From: Toxonevra muliebris
Taxonomy: Eukaryota; Arthropoda; Insecta; Diptera; Pallopteridae
Length of the DNA stretch: 64,000 nt
Assembly (NCBI GenBank): GCA_963691655.1
Contig: OY829329.1
Coordinates: 20,288,708 to 20,352,707, forward strand
Direction: 5' to 3'
This document shows, in pieces, positions 19,000-31,034 of the stretch. The notes below the pieces were generated by a model, which worked only from the letters and a program-made list of their open reading frames with translations, was not told where the DNA came from and made no database searches. Every line of letters begins with the position of its first letter. Position 1 is the first letter of the stretch. The translations under genes were made by a program, and so were the position numbers.

Positions 19000-20430
19000 T
19001 TTCTTACATAATAAACTCTAAAAAGAAATTAGCATTGAATTATAATTTGATTCTGTAAATGACAACCCTAGCCCCGCCATCTAATGGTTAACAACTTTTA
19101 TGTTCGCATTCTGTATCCTTCATAGCTTTTTAAAATAAAACAACATTCTTTTATTTTTTAGATAGTTTCTAAATAGTAATTTATTAAATATAGTTAGACA
19201 TTGATGCTCTGGTTTGTATATATTTACACTTTTAAAATGTCCTCAGCCATTAAGGAATGTATGTATGTATTTATATATGACACTCTATTCAAAACATTTA
19301 TGTATGCATGTATGTATTTTTTTCTTTTTTTTTCTAATTTCCTACATATTCAACGCTCATACAATACGAGAGTAAAGTAAAATTTTATGTTTGGTTTTTT
19401 TTTTTCTTTAGTTTTTTCATTAATAATTTCGATACATATCAATCTATACGGCGAGTATAAATGAATGTATCTACTTACATAATGAAAATTGATTTTAAAT
19501 TTCTTTCATTGTCAAAAATTATTGAGTTATTAACATTAGCATCTTCTCTCTCTTTTTTTTTTCTCTTTTTCATCTTTCAATTATTTGTTTTATTTTTTTG
19601 CAATATTTGTGCTATATACTCACTTATTTTTATATAGTATAATAAACATGGATGAATAAATATTTATGTATATGTAAATTGAAGTTACTCGTAATGCAAT
19701 ATTTGATTGATAACGGAAAAAATACTAGACATAAACACCATATGTAAGACACACAATTTGCTAGTTTTTACTAAAATTTATTCATTATATATTTAAGTTT
19801 TTTGCAAAGTTGTTTTTCTTTAAATAAAAAAAAATTAAGTTAAATTGTTTGAGTGAAAGTTTTCGGGGGCTTTCAAAACAGGGATGCATTTTCTGTATAT
19901 ATGTATGTAGTTAGTACAGGGATGCATTTTCTGTATGTGCGTATTTTGAGTGCTTAGCCTACATACCTACTTAAAGATTTTTTGTATAATTTCTTTCTCT
20001 TTCTTTTTTTTTGTTATTTATATATGTAAGTATATATTTGTTTTAAAGAAATTTCAAGAAGTACACTGTATTTATGTAGTTATAGTAGCATTTATGTAAA
20101 TATAATTTTCGAAAATTCAAATAGCATTTTTTTATTCCGTTTATTATTAAATTTTTTCATTATTTTTTAAACTTTTGGAGCAACAGTTTAACATAATACA
20201 TATTTTTGTATGGTTTCTTTAATTTATTTTATATATATATATATATATTTCTTATATACAATTGGCTAAAAATAATTTTTTTTTTATAAATTTCAATAAA
20301 TAGTTAAATTAAAATATTTTTGTTCTTTTTGCTTTAAAATATATATGATTTTTAACTTAAACAAACCAAAAAAAAAGAAGAAAAAAATTGAAAATTCCTT
20401 TTGTGGTTCATGTCCCTCAACTTAATTTAT
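19000..20430 (-). other. Presumed Dh31 3' UTR and downstream flank
   Basis: Immediately downstream of the Dh31 stop on the minus strand. The sequence is very AT-rich with ATGTATGTAT runs, a (TA)n tract near 20,231 and a short direct repeat (ACAGGGATGCATTTTCTGTA at 19,879 and 19,916). No coding is seen. I cannot place the poly(A) site because AATAAA occurs many times on the minus strand. Confidence 0.4.
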
Positions 20431-20566
20431 TTAAGCCTCAGTTTCAGATCGTCGCCTCCTTCCTGGGCCGCCAGGGAAATTGGCAGCAGCCAAGCCCATA
20501 CGATGTTTCGCCTCTTGTGTGCCGGAGTAACCACGTGCCAAGCCAAAGTCAACGGTACGTTTAGAG
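20431..20566 (-). CDS. Dh31: Dh31 last coding exon (mature hormone)
   Basis: 136 bp from the acceptor CCAACAG|CTC at 20,567/20,566 to TAA at 20,433-20,431. It carries the Lys-Arg site, the complete 31-residue hormone, the Gly amide donor and four Arg. GC content is clearly higher than the flanks. Confidence 0.97.
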
Positions 20567-23500
20567 CTGTTGGTGAAAAGGGGAAAAAGCACATATCAAT
20601 TTTAAAATACAGATTAATATATAAAAATTTGTATATAACGGAAGAGAAGAACGAGTAATGCGAGGAGAAATAGGAATATCTGAAGTTGAAGCTATTTAAA
20701 TTTGAGTGCATTCCAAGAATTTGGTTTGCATTGATTTTGGTCTAATTTCACAGTTCTTTTTTAAATTGGAACTGATATTTAATTTTTAATTTTTGAAATT
20801 CATGTTAATTTAAATGTAGCACCTGTGTCGAAATGAGTCCCTTCTGCACTCGTTACACGCGTTGTTGTTTACTTCATTATAAAAGTTTTCGTTTTTATGT
20901 TCCAAAAAGTGCAACCATGGGTTTTTGAAATTTTTCCTTTTTTTCTTTACAATGCACTTTCTTCGCTTTTTGTACATCTACATCTTTTCCTAATGTTGAT
21001 ATTATTTTACAATTAGGAAAGAAAAAACTATAAACTATACAATAAAACAATAGAGAAAAACAAATTTTAATATGTTCGACTATTTCATTGATATGTAAGT
21101 ATATTCTAACACCATTTTTGATATATATATTATGTGTTGCATTCCCTTTCGGCTATTCAGAAAGGCTAAGCTATGCCTTCGTCCAGCACCTCCTGATTAA
21201 TAACTCTTAATCATTGCTGACTAATCTGTAAACTTACAAATTACGGCCAGCCATCATAAAGACAATGAAGTATATTTTATATGTTAAAAACCGATAGTCA
21301 AAACTTTGAACCTGTTTTTCCCAAAACAAAGTTTTTGCCATTTTTTATTTGAGTAAAAAAAAATCCCATGTCTTCTCCTTTGAGAACAACTTTGATGTCC
21401 AAAAGTGGGCTAAAAAGTGGGAGTCAGAAAGTACATTTCTATTAATCTACCACTCCCATAAAAATTGGTTAAGTTTTTTACTGAGAAAGTTCAGGGTCGC
21501 CTTAATATAACACTCATTGATTTCAATTTTATGTTTTTGTAAAATGTTTGAAAAGTGCGTGTTGTGCTGTTATAATATGAAATTATACCAATGCGGGGAA
21601 TTCGATCGAATTCTTCAACCACTCAAATGATCATGCGAACGAAGTGCTTTGCTTTTCTGTTCATTAGTGATGCACCGATTACGATTATCATTAATCATAA
21701 CCGCAGGTTAATAGCCATTTTGGGGTTAATCGTAACGGGCGATTATTACGGTAATCGTAGAATGCGGTTATTGAAAAAATTTGTATTTTATTAACCGCAC
21801 TCGTTTGTATTGGAAGTATGAATGTATAAACTCGTATTTTTTTTTAGTAATTTGGACATTTATTGTGAAAAAGTGATTATAAATTTATTTTTTAAAGTAT
21901 TGTCCCATCTTTTTGGTAGCATACGGATTCCGCGTCGAAAGAACTCCTCATCTTTTGAGGCTATCCACGAATCGACCAATTTTTTGAGTTCTTCGAAAGA
22001 ACGGAAGTGCTGTTAAGCCAGGCCGTGTGTCATCGATCGGAACAAGTGGTAATCAGAAGCAGCAATGTCTGGAGAAAACGGCGGGTGGGGTAGCACTTCC
22101 CATTTCAGCGTTTCCAAGTATGTTTTTACTTGCCTTGCAACATGCGGCCGAGCATTGTTGTGCTGAAGAATAGCTTCGTCGTGTCAATTCTCATATTCTG
22201 GCCTCTTATCCTTTAATGCTCGGCTCAAACGCATCAATTGTAGTCGGTAGCGGTCGCCAGTGATCGTTTCATTCGGTTTCAACAGTCTATAATACACGAC
22301 ACCTTTCATATCCCACCAAATACACAGCATGAGCTTGGATCCATGGATGTTCGGCTTTGCCGTTGATGTTGATGCATGTCCGGCCGGTCCCCATGATTTT
22401 TTACGCTTTGGGTTATCGTAACGTATCCACTTTTCATCGCCAGTCACAATACGATGCAGAAAACCCTTTATTTTCTGTCGTTCAATCAGCAGTTCACATG
22501 TGAAAAATCGTCGTCTCTCGGCTTCAATTCTTACGGCACCCAATTTTCTTGCTTTTGAATCATTCCCAATGCTTTTAATCGTTTAGAAATGGTTGATTGA
22601 TCAACTCCTAAAGATTCTGCAAGTTCTTGTTGCGTTTAACATGAATCTTCTTCGAGTAATGCCTTCAATTCTTCATCTTCGAACTTTTTCGGGCCGCCTG
22701 AACGTTCCCTGTCTTCAACATAAAAAACCACCACTTTTGAAACGGGCATATCACACCTGACACATTCTAACGTCTATAGCACAGTCAGGATAAGCTTCAG
22801 TGAGTAAACGATGTGCTTCAGTTGCGTTGTTCTTTAAATGGAAGAAGCAAATTAAAACTTCCCGCAAATGTTGTTTTGTTGGCACGAAATTCGACATTTT
22901 CAGCTATAGTAAAACACTTTTGTAAAATTATGAAAATTATTTGACAGATCAATTCTTATAGTATTTTTGGCGCTCTTCGAGATAGAATAGCTGTCAATGT
23001 CAAAAAAATGACGCGTATGATAGATATGAAGTTAGTCACAATTACGAATTTATACATTCATACTCCCAATAGGTTCTACTACAAACACCTGAGATATCTT
23101 TTGACACAAAAAAAAAGTTCCTTTTTGAAAAAACATCAAATTTTGGATTTTGTTAATTTTATTTTTCGTTTTTCAAAAGATTAAACAAAAACCTATGGGA
23201 AACCCGTTGGACTAAATTTTCTAAATGCAATAGGTGATTAGTTACATGGATTCGAAACAGGGCCTGTTTGACCAAAATGTGAAAATTCTACCCCCTTCAA
23301 CTCGTCGAGTTTTTGACCGATCTTGTTCAAATGTGGTAACTGTTACCCAATAGGAATAAACTTTGTGCAAGATTTTTCAAGTGGGTTACCTGTAGTGTAT
23401 TGTTTTCACATTTGAAATCATCCCCAAATATTTCTAATTAGCTCCAGCAACAGAAAGGATATTTTTTACCGCTTATACAAACTAGCTATGCTTCTTGCAC

Positions 23501-26500
23501 AAAATTTGTCACTTGACATTTTTAACATTAACATTTTCTTATTGTTTTTTTTTTTAAATTAAGTAAAATCAATTTTTTATTGAAATCAATATACATTCTA
23601 GAATATATCGTCGGGGTTCTGGCAGAATTCACTAAGTTCATTTTTTTAATTTTTAAGATGAAGTAATGCATGGTGCGCTACGAATACTGGCAGAACTTAA
23701 AAAGTCGTCAGGTTGATATACATATTAGTATACGTTTCGACTGGATCATTAAAAATCGAATTTATTATGTTATTCGAATTATAGAAGCTAATTAATACGA
23801 ATCCAATTAAAAAAATTAATTTGGACTTAGTGATTTCTGCTTGAACGGCGACGATATATACATATACAAATTAGAAAAGATTGCTACTACATTTTCTTTT
23901 CTTCAGGAACGTAAAAAATGTCGGCTGGATTTAAAGTGTAAACTGACCTAGTTATATTTTAGCTCATGAAAAATTGTAATTCGCCATTAAAAACAAATAG
24001 GGCATTTTCTTTTTCACTTTTTCTCTTCAATTACAAAATTTTTGAATAAAATATAGTAATACATTATGAAAATATTGCTTATGAATTTACAGACAATAAT
24101 CGTAATCGTAACCGGCGGTCATTAAAAATGATAATCGTAATCCTAAAAGCCATATCGGTGCATCCCAACTTTTTATTTCAGTAAAACATTTACAAACAGA
24201 TTATTTTTTTTCTGTATGTGCGCGCTCAAAATGTAGTCTTAGTCTCATATTTTTTCCCCTAGAAGTGTGATCGAATTTCGTTCACTGAACGCCCGACTAG
24301 TACCACTAATTATATTTTTTTTTTTCAAATATTTTGAAGAAAACATTTAAGGTACATAAATTTTATTTATTTTGTACTTTTCGTGGAGAAAAAAACCTAT
24401 CTTCATGAACATAAAAACAAACAACGAAGAAATGTAAAAAATTAAATTCAAACGTTTTTTTATTACAAAAATTACATCGTGAACACAACAGTCCTGCCTC
24501 ATTGAAATCGTTGAAAATAGCACAGATTTGCTTTCTTTCGCTTTGCTCGCTGGTCTACTAAGGCAAAAAATATTTCTGCTTATCTAAACTTAAGCCGCAC
24601 CATATTTAAACTTTTAAATCAAACTGCTATCTTGTCTCCTTTCGTTGCCTTTAATTGTGCTAACTATTTTGACCTATTTATTAAATTCTGTTTTTGTTTT
24701 TTACCTCCTACACCAAAAACAAAAAACACTATTCACACCAATTTAAGGAGCGCTCATGTCCTTTTCTTTTTGCAGCTATCAAATTTTAATTTCCGTTTGT
24801 AAATAAATTCATTCATTTTTTTTTTCTAATCACAGGGTTAAGGTTGCAATTTAATTGAGAAAAGCAAAGCGAAAAGAAAAATCACATAAAAATTTTCTCA
24901 GAAGTTTTTCGGTTCCTTCTCGTGCAAGTAATATTTCAATTAATTAAATCACCTGCTAGTTAGTTAATTAAGATTGTATTTTATGTGTGTAGGTTTTGTT
25001 GCTTCATTTCCGTTTCAGTTAAATACGCAAGTAAAAAAAACTTACTTTTCCAAATCGTTGCGAGCTTTCATGATAGTTCGTCCAAATCGTGTCATCAATT
25101 CCATTAGAATTTCATCGGGAACTTCCTCCAATTCATTGTAGTAGGTATTGCTTTGGCTGTTAAATGAAATGTGAAAATTATTATAGGGGAAAAGAGGTCC
25201 TAAATCGTACCACGATTCCATGCCGTTCGGAGCAGTGTACAGTGAATTTTAAGTTTTAGGAGAAAATGGACAAATTTAAACCATTTACAATGAAAAACAT
25301 GTAGAATATTGTTAAAAATTATTTATAAAATGGAAACATTACTCCATTACAATAATATATCTCAAAAAAAGAATACAAATTAAAAAACGGTTATATTCGA
25401 TGAAACTTTCAATAGTGTTCATCGCTTGTTGTACTCGATTTTTCATAACAAAATAACAAATAAAATGTAAACAAAGCCAAAAAGGTCTGGTAGCACTGGC
25501 TACAAGGGGCGAACCATTTTGTTTTATATGTATGTATATTATTCTCTGACATGTTGATTGTGTAGCACTATTGTGTAATACAGAATAAATAATAAACTTT
25601 ATATAAATCGAAAAACCGAAAAGAGACAAGTAACATGCAATTGAACAACACAACAAAATAACATGCAAATAATAACCAAAGCAACAGCGAAATAAAAAGA
25701 TGCCGACTCAACACCACCAGTTTAGTGCCGACTCGCACATGAAGCAAATCCGAATGAAGATTTTATCAGGCGCAAGCACACAGAAACCAACGCACTCGAT
25801 CTATTGAAATTTTGTAAATATTTATACACCTGTGACTGATTCAGAAGAATGTAAGAAAATGGAATTCCGTTTGCAGTATGAATTCCGCTCTCACGTTGCC
25901 AAGGTTTCACTTGACAATTGTCAGTGTAAATTACGCCCATCTCTATCAACCTGTCATACGTCAAAACGCGACACGAGCGCCATCTCTGAGAAACTCGGGT
26001 GCTGGCTTAACCTACATTGCCATCTTGGGACCACTTTCCCTTACTATAACAAATTGTTATCTACGTTTATATTGTTTTAGTTATTTTAGCTTAAGATTGA
26101 GAAGGGAGGAGGTTAAGGAGGTGTGGCTTAATTATACAATAAGGAGATGGATAAGAAAACATGAAGTTATAAAATTAAATCACAGCTGCGGTTGTTGCTG
26201 GTTTTTGGGTACTTTCAAAATTAATTTATTATCAATTGTTTTGTGAAAAGTTTGAGTAGTCTGTTTGTATGAATGGAAAGTGACATCTGGTATATTTAGT
26301 TTTAACATTAATGTGGTCGGTCTTAAAGTTCTATAAGAATTAACCCTCTAGTGCAGCTGAAGACATATATGGCTTTTCATATATTGCTTTTTGTTTATAA
26401 TTTTCTTAACTGTTTTCATAACAACTAAAATTTATTTTTCTATTGAATTAATAATTCATGCAGTAAAGGGTTAAGAAAAAGTAGAGGCTATTCATTGTGA

Positions 26501-27856
26501 AATGGCATAGTTTGGATGGTTTGCAAAACTAAGTAAAAATAATTTATGTATTTTATGTAGATTCAAAGAATTAATTATGTGTGCTGAAAATTTGAGTGAT
26601 TTCTCAAAGTTTTGGAGTTGCGAATCTCAAAACTATTACAATTAAAAGCAGCTATAAGTGGCGAAAAATTCAAGAAATATATAAAAAAATTTAAAAAATC
26701 GGTTGATTGAACATTTATTTCAGCTACTTTCATATTTAAAGTGCATAGAAAGCGCCTACTGGCGGCGGTTTTTGGAGCCCATTTATAATCATTACATAAA
26801 AAAAAATATTTTACATGCTATGAAAATTCCAAAAATCAATCCGGTAAGATTTAATTTTTTGATATTTCAGTTGAATGGGAAGTAATACGCCCACATGCTC
26901 AATGACCCCCATATTTTACTTAACAACTTTAAGCCTTAAACAATTCCGTGGTTAATCTAATTAAATTAAAATTAAATTTTGTTTGTATGCGAAAATTGAA
27001 GTAGGTAAATATAAAGTAAATTTATATATAATTATATGTAACATATAGATTGACTCATGCCAAAAAGTAAAATAATTAGGTTTAGATCGAAGGTTGCCAC
27101 GTCATATCTTTAGAGTTATAATTTTCGTAATACACGAACTTTGCCAGAGCCGGATAGCGGAGCCCAGCTAGCTTTCTATAAATTATGTAATGATTATAAA
27201 TTCTCTAACTTTTCACTAGCAAATAAATAAATGAATAAAAAGTATGCGAATATTTGAAAGTCTTTCATTTTGTTCGTCACTGATAAAAAATAACAGCTCA
27301 TTGAATAGCGAATGTTTTTGGTTGCTGGCACGAGAAGCTAATGCTCAAAAATACGCAGGATTTCGGACAGGGAGGGGAGGCGGAAAACAAACCCAGTTTG
27401 TTGAGTGTTTTCTTTCATATTATTCATATTAAACTCGAATAGTAAAATTTTAGTTTGTATCCCCACTCCCCTCCCCTGTTCGCCCGTACCTGCTGCGTAT
27501 AGGAAGCTTTAGAGTTAATTGAGTTTTGCTGAAATTCTCACACAAAATTTAAGTGGATTTAGCAATATAAACTAGAAATATATGGTCGTATATATTTGAA
27601 AATTATTTAGGTAATATTTAGACAAAACAAAATTTTTAACAAACACAAAAGCCAACAATATTTAGCTTAAATGAATTTTTCATGAGTAATAATTGAAAAT
27701 ATTTATTAACTACATATATCGAAAAATAAATAAGTTTTGTAAAAAATACAACTACCTGGGCATTGGAGCAGCATCACCTGTTGATGCTAGCAGCATCAAA
27801 CACAGCACCACAAATGTCAGAGTACAGCAAAAGATTTTATTTGGCATCATCATCAT
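20431..27856 (-). CDS. Dh31: Diuretic hormone 31 (calcitonin-like) precursor, three coding exons
   Basis: The encoded neuropeptide is a secreted, amidated calcitonin-like hormone. In Drosophila it acts through a calcitonin-type G-protein-coupled receptor in fluid secretion, gut contraction and sleep or temperature circuits. Join: 27,856-27,756, 25,156-25,046, 20,566-20,431 (minus strand). Splice phases fit exactly (33 codons + 2 nt; 1 + 36 codons + 2 nt; 1 nt + 44 codons + stop), with donors GTAGT and GTAAG and acceptors AACAG twice. The 115-residue precursor starts with four Met codons, then a hydrophobic signal core (Cys-Cys-Thr-Leu...Leu-Leu-Ala-Ser), likely cut near Gly-Asp-Ala-Ala. A spacer follows with Asn-Glu-Leu-Glu-Glu-Val-Pro and Met-Thr-Arg-Phe-Gly-Arg-Thr, then Asn-Ser-Lys-Arg. 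The 31-residue peptide starts Thr-Val-Asp-Phe-Gly and ends Asn-Phe-Pro-Gly-Gly-Pro. The tail is Gly-Arg-Arg-Arg-Arg (amidation and cleavage), then Ser-Glu-Thr-Glu-Ala-stop. From memory, Drosophila has Ala where Pro28 is here. No defect is seen, so I read it as a functional gene. Confidence 0.97.
20830..21165 (+). repeat. Dispersed repeat, direct partner of 61,064-61,305
   Basis: AAGTCCCTTCTGCACTCGT(T/C)AC (as GAGTCCC... here), TCCAAAAAGTGCAAC.ATGGGTTTTT, CTAATGTTGATATTATTTTA, AATTAGGAAAGAA and ATGTGTTGCAT are shared in order with 61,064-61,305. It lies in Dh31 intron 2. Non-coding. Confidence 0.7.
21810..23069 (-). mobile_element. Full-length mauritiana-type mariner, nested in the hAT-like element
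   Basis: TTGG(A/G)AGTATGAATGTATAA ends at 21,810 and, inverted, at 23,069, with TA at 21,808-21,809 and 23,070-23,071. Length 1,260 bp, the usual size of an intact mariner. One transposase pseudogene on the minus strand fills it. Confidence 0.92.
21858..22897 (-). pseudogene. mariner (mauritiana-like, DD34D) transposase, inactivated
   Basis: The start at 22,897 reads [12 protein letters not shown], the typical mauritiana-subfamily N-terminus. Also present are Phe-Lys-Ser-Gly, a Leu-Glu-Glu-Asp HTH linker, Ile-Val-Thr-Gly-Asp-Glu-Lys-Trp-Ile (first catalytic Asp, near 22,420) and Lys-Pro-Asn-Ile-His-Gly. Next come Leu-Gln-His-Asn-Asn-Ala-Arg-Pro-His, where the family has His-Asp-Asn, and Tyr/Phe-Ser-Pro-Asp-Ile-Ala-x-Ser-Asp-Tyr-His-Leu-Phe. 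I count 34 residues between the second and third catalytic positions (DD34D), but the second Asp reads Asn. At least two frameshifts and stops in the N-terminal half and a TAA after Gly-Leu-Ala also break it. Confidence 0.88.
24169..25040 (-). other. Dh31: Dh31 intron 2, unremarkable part
   Basis: AT-rich intronic sequence with no coding and no TIR pair that I can see. Confidence 0.4.
25046..25156 (-). CDS. Dh31: Dh31 middle coding exon (spacer peptide)
   Basis: 111 bp between TTTAACAG|CC at 25,157/25,156 and GGAAAA|GTAAG at 25,046/25,045. It encodes [13 protein letters not shown] then [11 protein letters not shown], a spacer strongly conserved next to DH31 in flies. Confidence 0.95.
25487..25612 (+). 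repeat. Dispersed repeat, direct partner of 18,365-18,485
   Basis: See the partner at 18,365. Located in Dh31 intron 1, about 330 bp upstream of the middle exon in gene orientation. Confidence 0.5.
25620..27750 (-). other. Dh31: Dh31 intron 1, remainder
   Basis: Overlapping plus-strand frames around 25,830-26,250 look like chance. No TE ends, conserved block or RNA gene recognised. Confidence 0.35.
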
Positions 27857-27882
27857 TTTTTGGTGATGGTGGTGGTGATAAT
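27756..27882 (-). CDS. Dh31: Dh31 exon with start codon and signal peptide
   Basis: Coding 27,856-27,756. Four consecutive ATGs occupy 27,856-27,845; I took the first, and the third or fourth would make little difference to the signal peptide. The donor is CCCAG|GTAGT at 27,756/27,755. A TTTCAG ending at 27,883 could be the acceptor of this exon, leaving 26 nt of CACCACCAT-rich 5' UTR in it. Confidence 0.9.
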
Positions 27883-28255
27883 CTGAAATTTTAATTAAAA
27901 TATTTTGTGTTATTTAAATATTAAATGATATGTATCAAATAAGTATATGTACAGTCATATTACGCACATATGCGCAAATTCTATGATTAATTGATATATG
28001 TATACATGTATATTTATGTGAGTGTATGTGTGTTTGTATGAAAGAAAATGCTGACTTAACAATTTTCCTGTTTCCATGAATATATTTCATTTATAAAAAT
28101 TTAATCTTTGTTTAATTTATGTATGTATGATATGTAAATCAACTCGCATGGACACCTTTGCTTAAAATATTTAATTTTACTCGCTTTTCCCCAAACCTAT
28201 ATCCCAATGAGAAAGTGTAATGTATAGTAAGCGAATCATAGTTAGGAGCTACTAC

Positions 28256-28370
28256 CTTCTGTGCCTGCTGTACTTAGTTCGGAGGAATCGGAGTTAGCAT
28301 ATTTGGCACTGGAGTGTTGAAAGATACCTGCGCTCTTTAACACCGCAGGATCTGCTCAGATTTATTAACA
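28256..28370 (-). other. GC-richer island upstream of Dh31, candidate 5' UTR exon
   Basis: About 115 bp of clearly higher GC than the surroundings. On the minus strand it ends ACAGAAG|GTAGT, a usable donor identical in its first five bases to the Dh31 exon-1 donor. It lies about 375 bp upstream of the TTTCAG acceptor before the start codon. This is position and composition only; it could be TE debris. Confidence 0.25.
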
Positions 28371-28383
28371 AATCGTTTAGATT

Positions 28384-28404
28384 AAAAAAAAAAAAAAAAA
28401 AAAA
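28384..28404. repeat. Poly(A) tract of 21
   Basis: An uninterrupted run of A on the plus strand. Confidence 0.9.
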
Positions 28405-30575
28405 CCATTATAGTTTTTCAAAATTCTGGTAATTTCAATGATGGGGTCAAATGATCAGATAATAGACCGAAAGAAAAACAGTACCAGTCTCTACAGAAAC
28501 TAATAAAAAATTGTAGAAAAATATTTAAGACGGTTCAAATTGCCCAAAACTGACCTTTTTCGTACTTTTGGGTTAAGATTTACCTAAATGTATACGAAAC
28601 TTTTTTTTTTTCAATCATCTTAAACCAGTTTGATTACCATAACCGTTTATCGCTTATTTTACCACTGGGATATCCAAATATTACCTTCGTATTGGTAATG
28701 GAAACAATCATTTTACAAATGTGTGCGTGTAAAAGTGATTTTTTTATTGATGAAATTAACTCGCAATTACGCTTTAAATAAATGTCATTGATCTGTGTTT
28801 TCATGCCTATGTAAATAATTGAATTTAATAAGTTCTTTTATAAATCCTTGAGATTTTAAATTGTGTTCATATCACATGCATATGTATGTATTTATGAAGC
28901 TTCCTTTTTAAATTTATTACGCGTATTTTAAAAGTACATATAAATATGCTAAAATATATTGCCTTTGGCATTTAACATTTGGAGCGTCACTTTGAAGGTT
29001 ACCAAATCAATCATTAAAATTTTCGTAGAAATTTTTAACACAAAAAATTTTAAGTATTCCTAAAATTTATTTTTTAAATATTGATTTGATTAACTAATGA
29101 AAACAATATAAAAAAATTGATGATATGAAATATTTTAAATAGGAAATTAAAATGGTTTCACCCATTTTGTAAACATTTTGAAAACTAACACCACTTAAAA
29201 AAAATACAAATTTTTCTTTTTTTTTTTAGTAAATGGTCTACCCCGAGAAAATGTCTATTTTACCCATAAGGTTTTTTTTTCAAAGTTTGGTCATCTGTAG
29301 TTTGAAAAAAATGCATAGCGGCTTATCTAATTATAATTTTTACTTACATTACTTATGCATTTCCGTCTAAAAAAAATTCACCATATCAAATAGAATATAA
29401 ATATATTTACTATTTTATGTTAATTTTCATATACTCCTCCAAAAAAGTTAAGTACAGTGACTTACAAAAGCGATCGAATAAGGGAACATTTTCAGGCACT
29501 ATAAATAGCCAAGAATGGCGTCAAATCGAAAACTGCGCAGAAAAGCTTTTATTCACCTAGACAAACACAAGGAAAAAACAATTTTTGAAAACAGATAATA
29601 TCTTCAACTTCCAAAATGTGTTAATAAAAATACCAAAAATTGATAACGTCATTGATATTTGTGATTTATGTATATAGAATAGTTTTAATACTCTACAGGA
29701 TAAAAATTGAATGAGGTCAATTGTTTTTGTGTAATCGTGTTTACTCCCCTATTTTGAAACATTTTGCCGTTATTTTTTTTTAAACATTGTTCAAAAGTTG
29801 ATTAAAATAAACCTGGAAGATTTGATTGCCTATGCTGTTTTTTCCATAAAAAAAAAAAGATCTGAAAAAGCACCTATTTCCAGCTCTATTTCCAGGGACT
29901 GATCTCTTAAAGACTAAAACAGCACAGATTGCTGAAAGTTTCTAAAATAATAATTTGGTGTCTAAACGGTAAATACATGTTTTGTTTTTTATGTTAAAAG
30001 AGTGAAATTTTTGGTTTTATGAATTAGAAAAACTCGACGCCAGAGCGAATTGATGTTGTTTTTAGCAATTCCAACTTTAAAAGCGTAATGCCTAAATGTT
30101 GATGCACTTGTACTAAAGATTGGACACTTGACCTTGATTATTCATCAGGTAACCTTAGTTTATAATCACATAGAATGTCGACTCGTCATTTTCTACATGC
30201 AAACGACATTAAGTCCCTTTCAAATCAAAACTTTAAAGGGCTGTTTTATTATTACAAAATATTTGGTATTTGGTAGTGTAGAAGTAGTCAAACACTGCGA
30301 CCTGAATAATCTTTTTTGTCGTCAGTCCCCAATTATGAAAAAAAAATAAATGTGCCATGGGACACACTATGAAAGTGAAACTATGTAGAGTAAATATATA
30401 ATTTTCTTTTTAATTTGGATGTTTAGATTAAAGGAAAGTTCCCTTTGAATTAATTCAAATTAAGAACAAAATGTATCAATGCTAAGAATTCGTGTTATGA
30501 ATTTCGAGGAATGTTATAATTGGCTTATGATACCGAAAATATGGTATGTTTAAAATACTTTTGATTAAATTTTCT
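28405..30575. other. AT-rich DNA, one possible Tc1 end
   Basis: At 29,453 TA is followed by CAGTGACTTACAAAAGCGAT, a typical Tc1-like terminal sequence, without a visible partner. No coding recognised. Confidence 0.35.
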
Positions 30576-30579
30576 TTAG

Positions 30580-30960
30580 ATATCTGGTAAATACTGTAAC
30601 TATTGTGTTTCCGCATTGTTGTTGTTGCTTCTCTCGGATTTACTCTTACGAAATTCTTTTAGCTCTTTTTAAATATGAGAGAAACAGAGTATCATAGAGT
30701 ACATGAGCAGATAGTAAGAGAGCCGTTATCTTGATGGGATTGTTTACATATGAATAAATTTTACGTAAGGGAATCGGACAATCAAAGGCGTCGGCTCTCT
30801 CAAATTAGCGAATGATAGACTTCAGAGAGAATTACTGTTATTGTTAGTTGTGTTATTTTTGCAAGAAACTATTTTTGTGCAAAGGCATAAATATGAGAGA
30901 GAAAGTGTTGTTCTTCTATATTTTTCTTTATTTTTTGTATGGGAATCGAGCCCATTCATA
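30580..30960 (-). repeat. Dispersed repeat family X, copy 2 (uninterrupted)
   Basis: On the minus strand it runs GAAGAACAACAC, CTCTCTCATATTTATG, CTAACAATAACAGTAA, TTCGCTAATTTGAGAGAGCC, GACGCC, a 70-bp middle, ACGGCTCTCTTACTATC, GAGAAGCAACAACAACAA and TTTACCAGATATCTA. It serves as the empty-site reference for copy 1 at 4,019-6,330. Confidence 0.7.
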
Positions 30961-31034
30961 TTTAATGAATGGCAAAGAGAGATATAGAAAGAGTTTCCAA
31001 TGTTAAATTGCCAGCATGGTGGGAAATTCGATTG

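Larger units (their letters stand above)
21664..24168. mobile_element. hAT-like element with GATGCACCGAT ends and AATCGTAA subterminal repeats
   Basis: The inner terminal word GATGCACCGAT is at 21,668 and inverted near 24,165. Both ends are packed with TAATCGTAA, GATTACGATTATCATT and AACCG(C/G) words (about ten on the left, eight on the right). The interior (23,070-24,080) has no recognisable transposase. It is interrupted by the mariner at 21,810-23,069 and lies in Dh31 intron 2. The target duplication is unclear. Confidence 0.7.

Noticed and set aside
25830..26246. Overlapping plus-strand frames in Dh31 intron 1 as coding
   Set aside because: They overlap in two frames, have no motif, and lie inside an intron of a well-supported opposite-strand gene.
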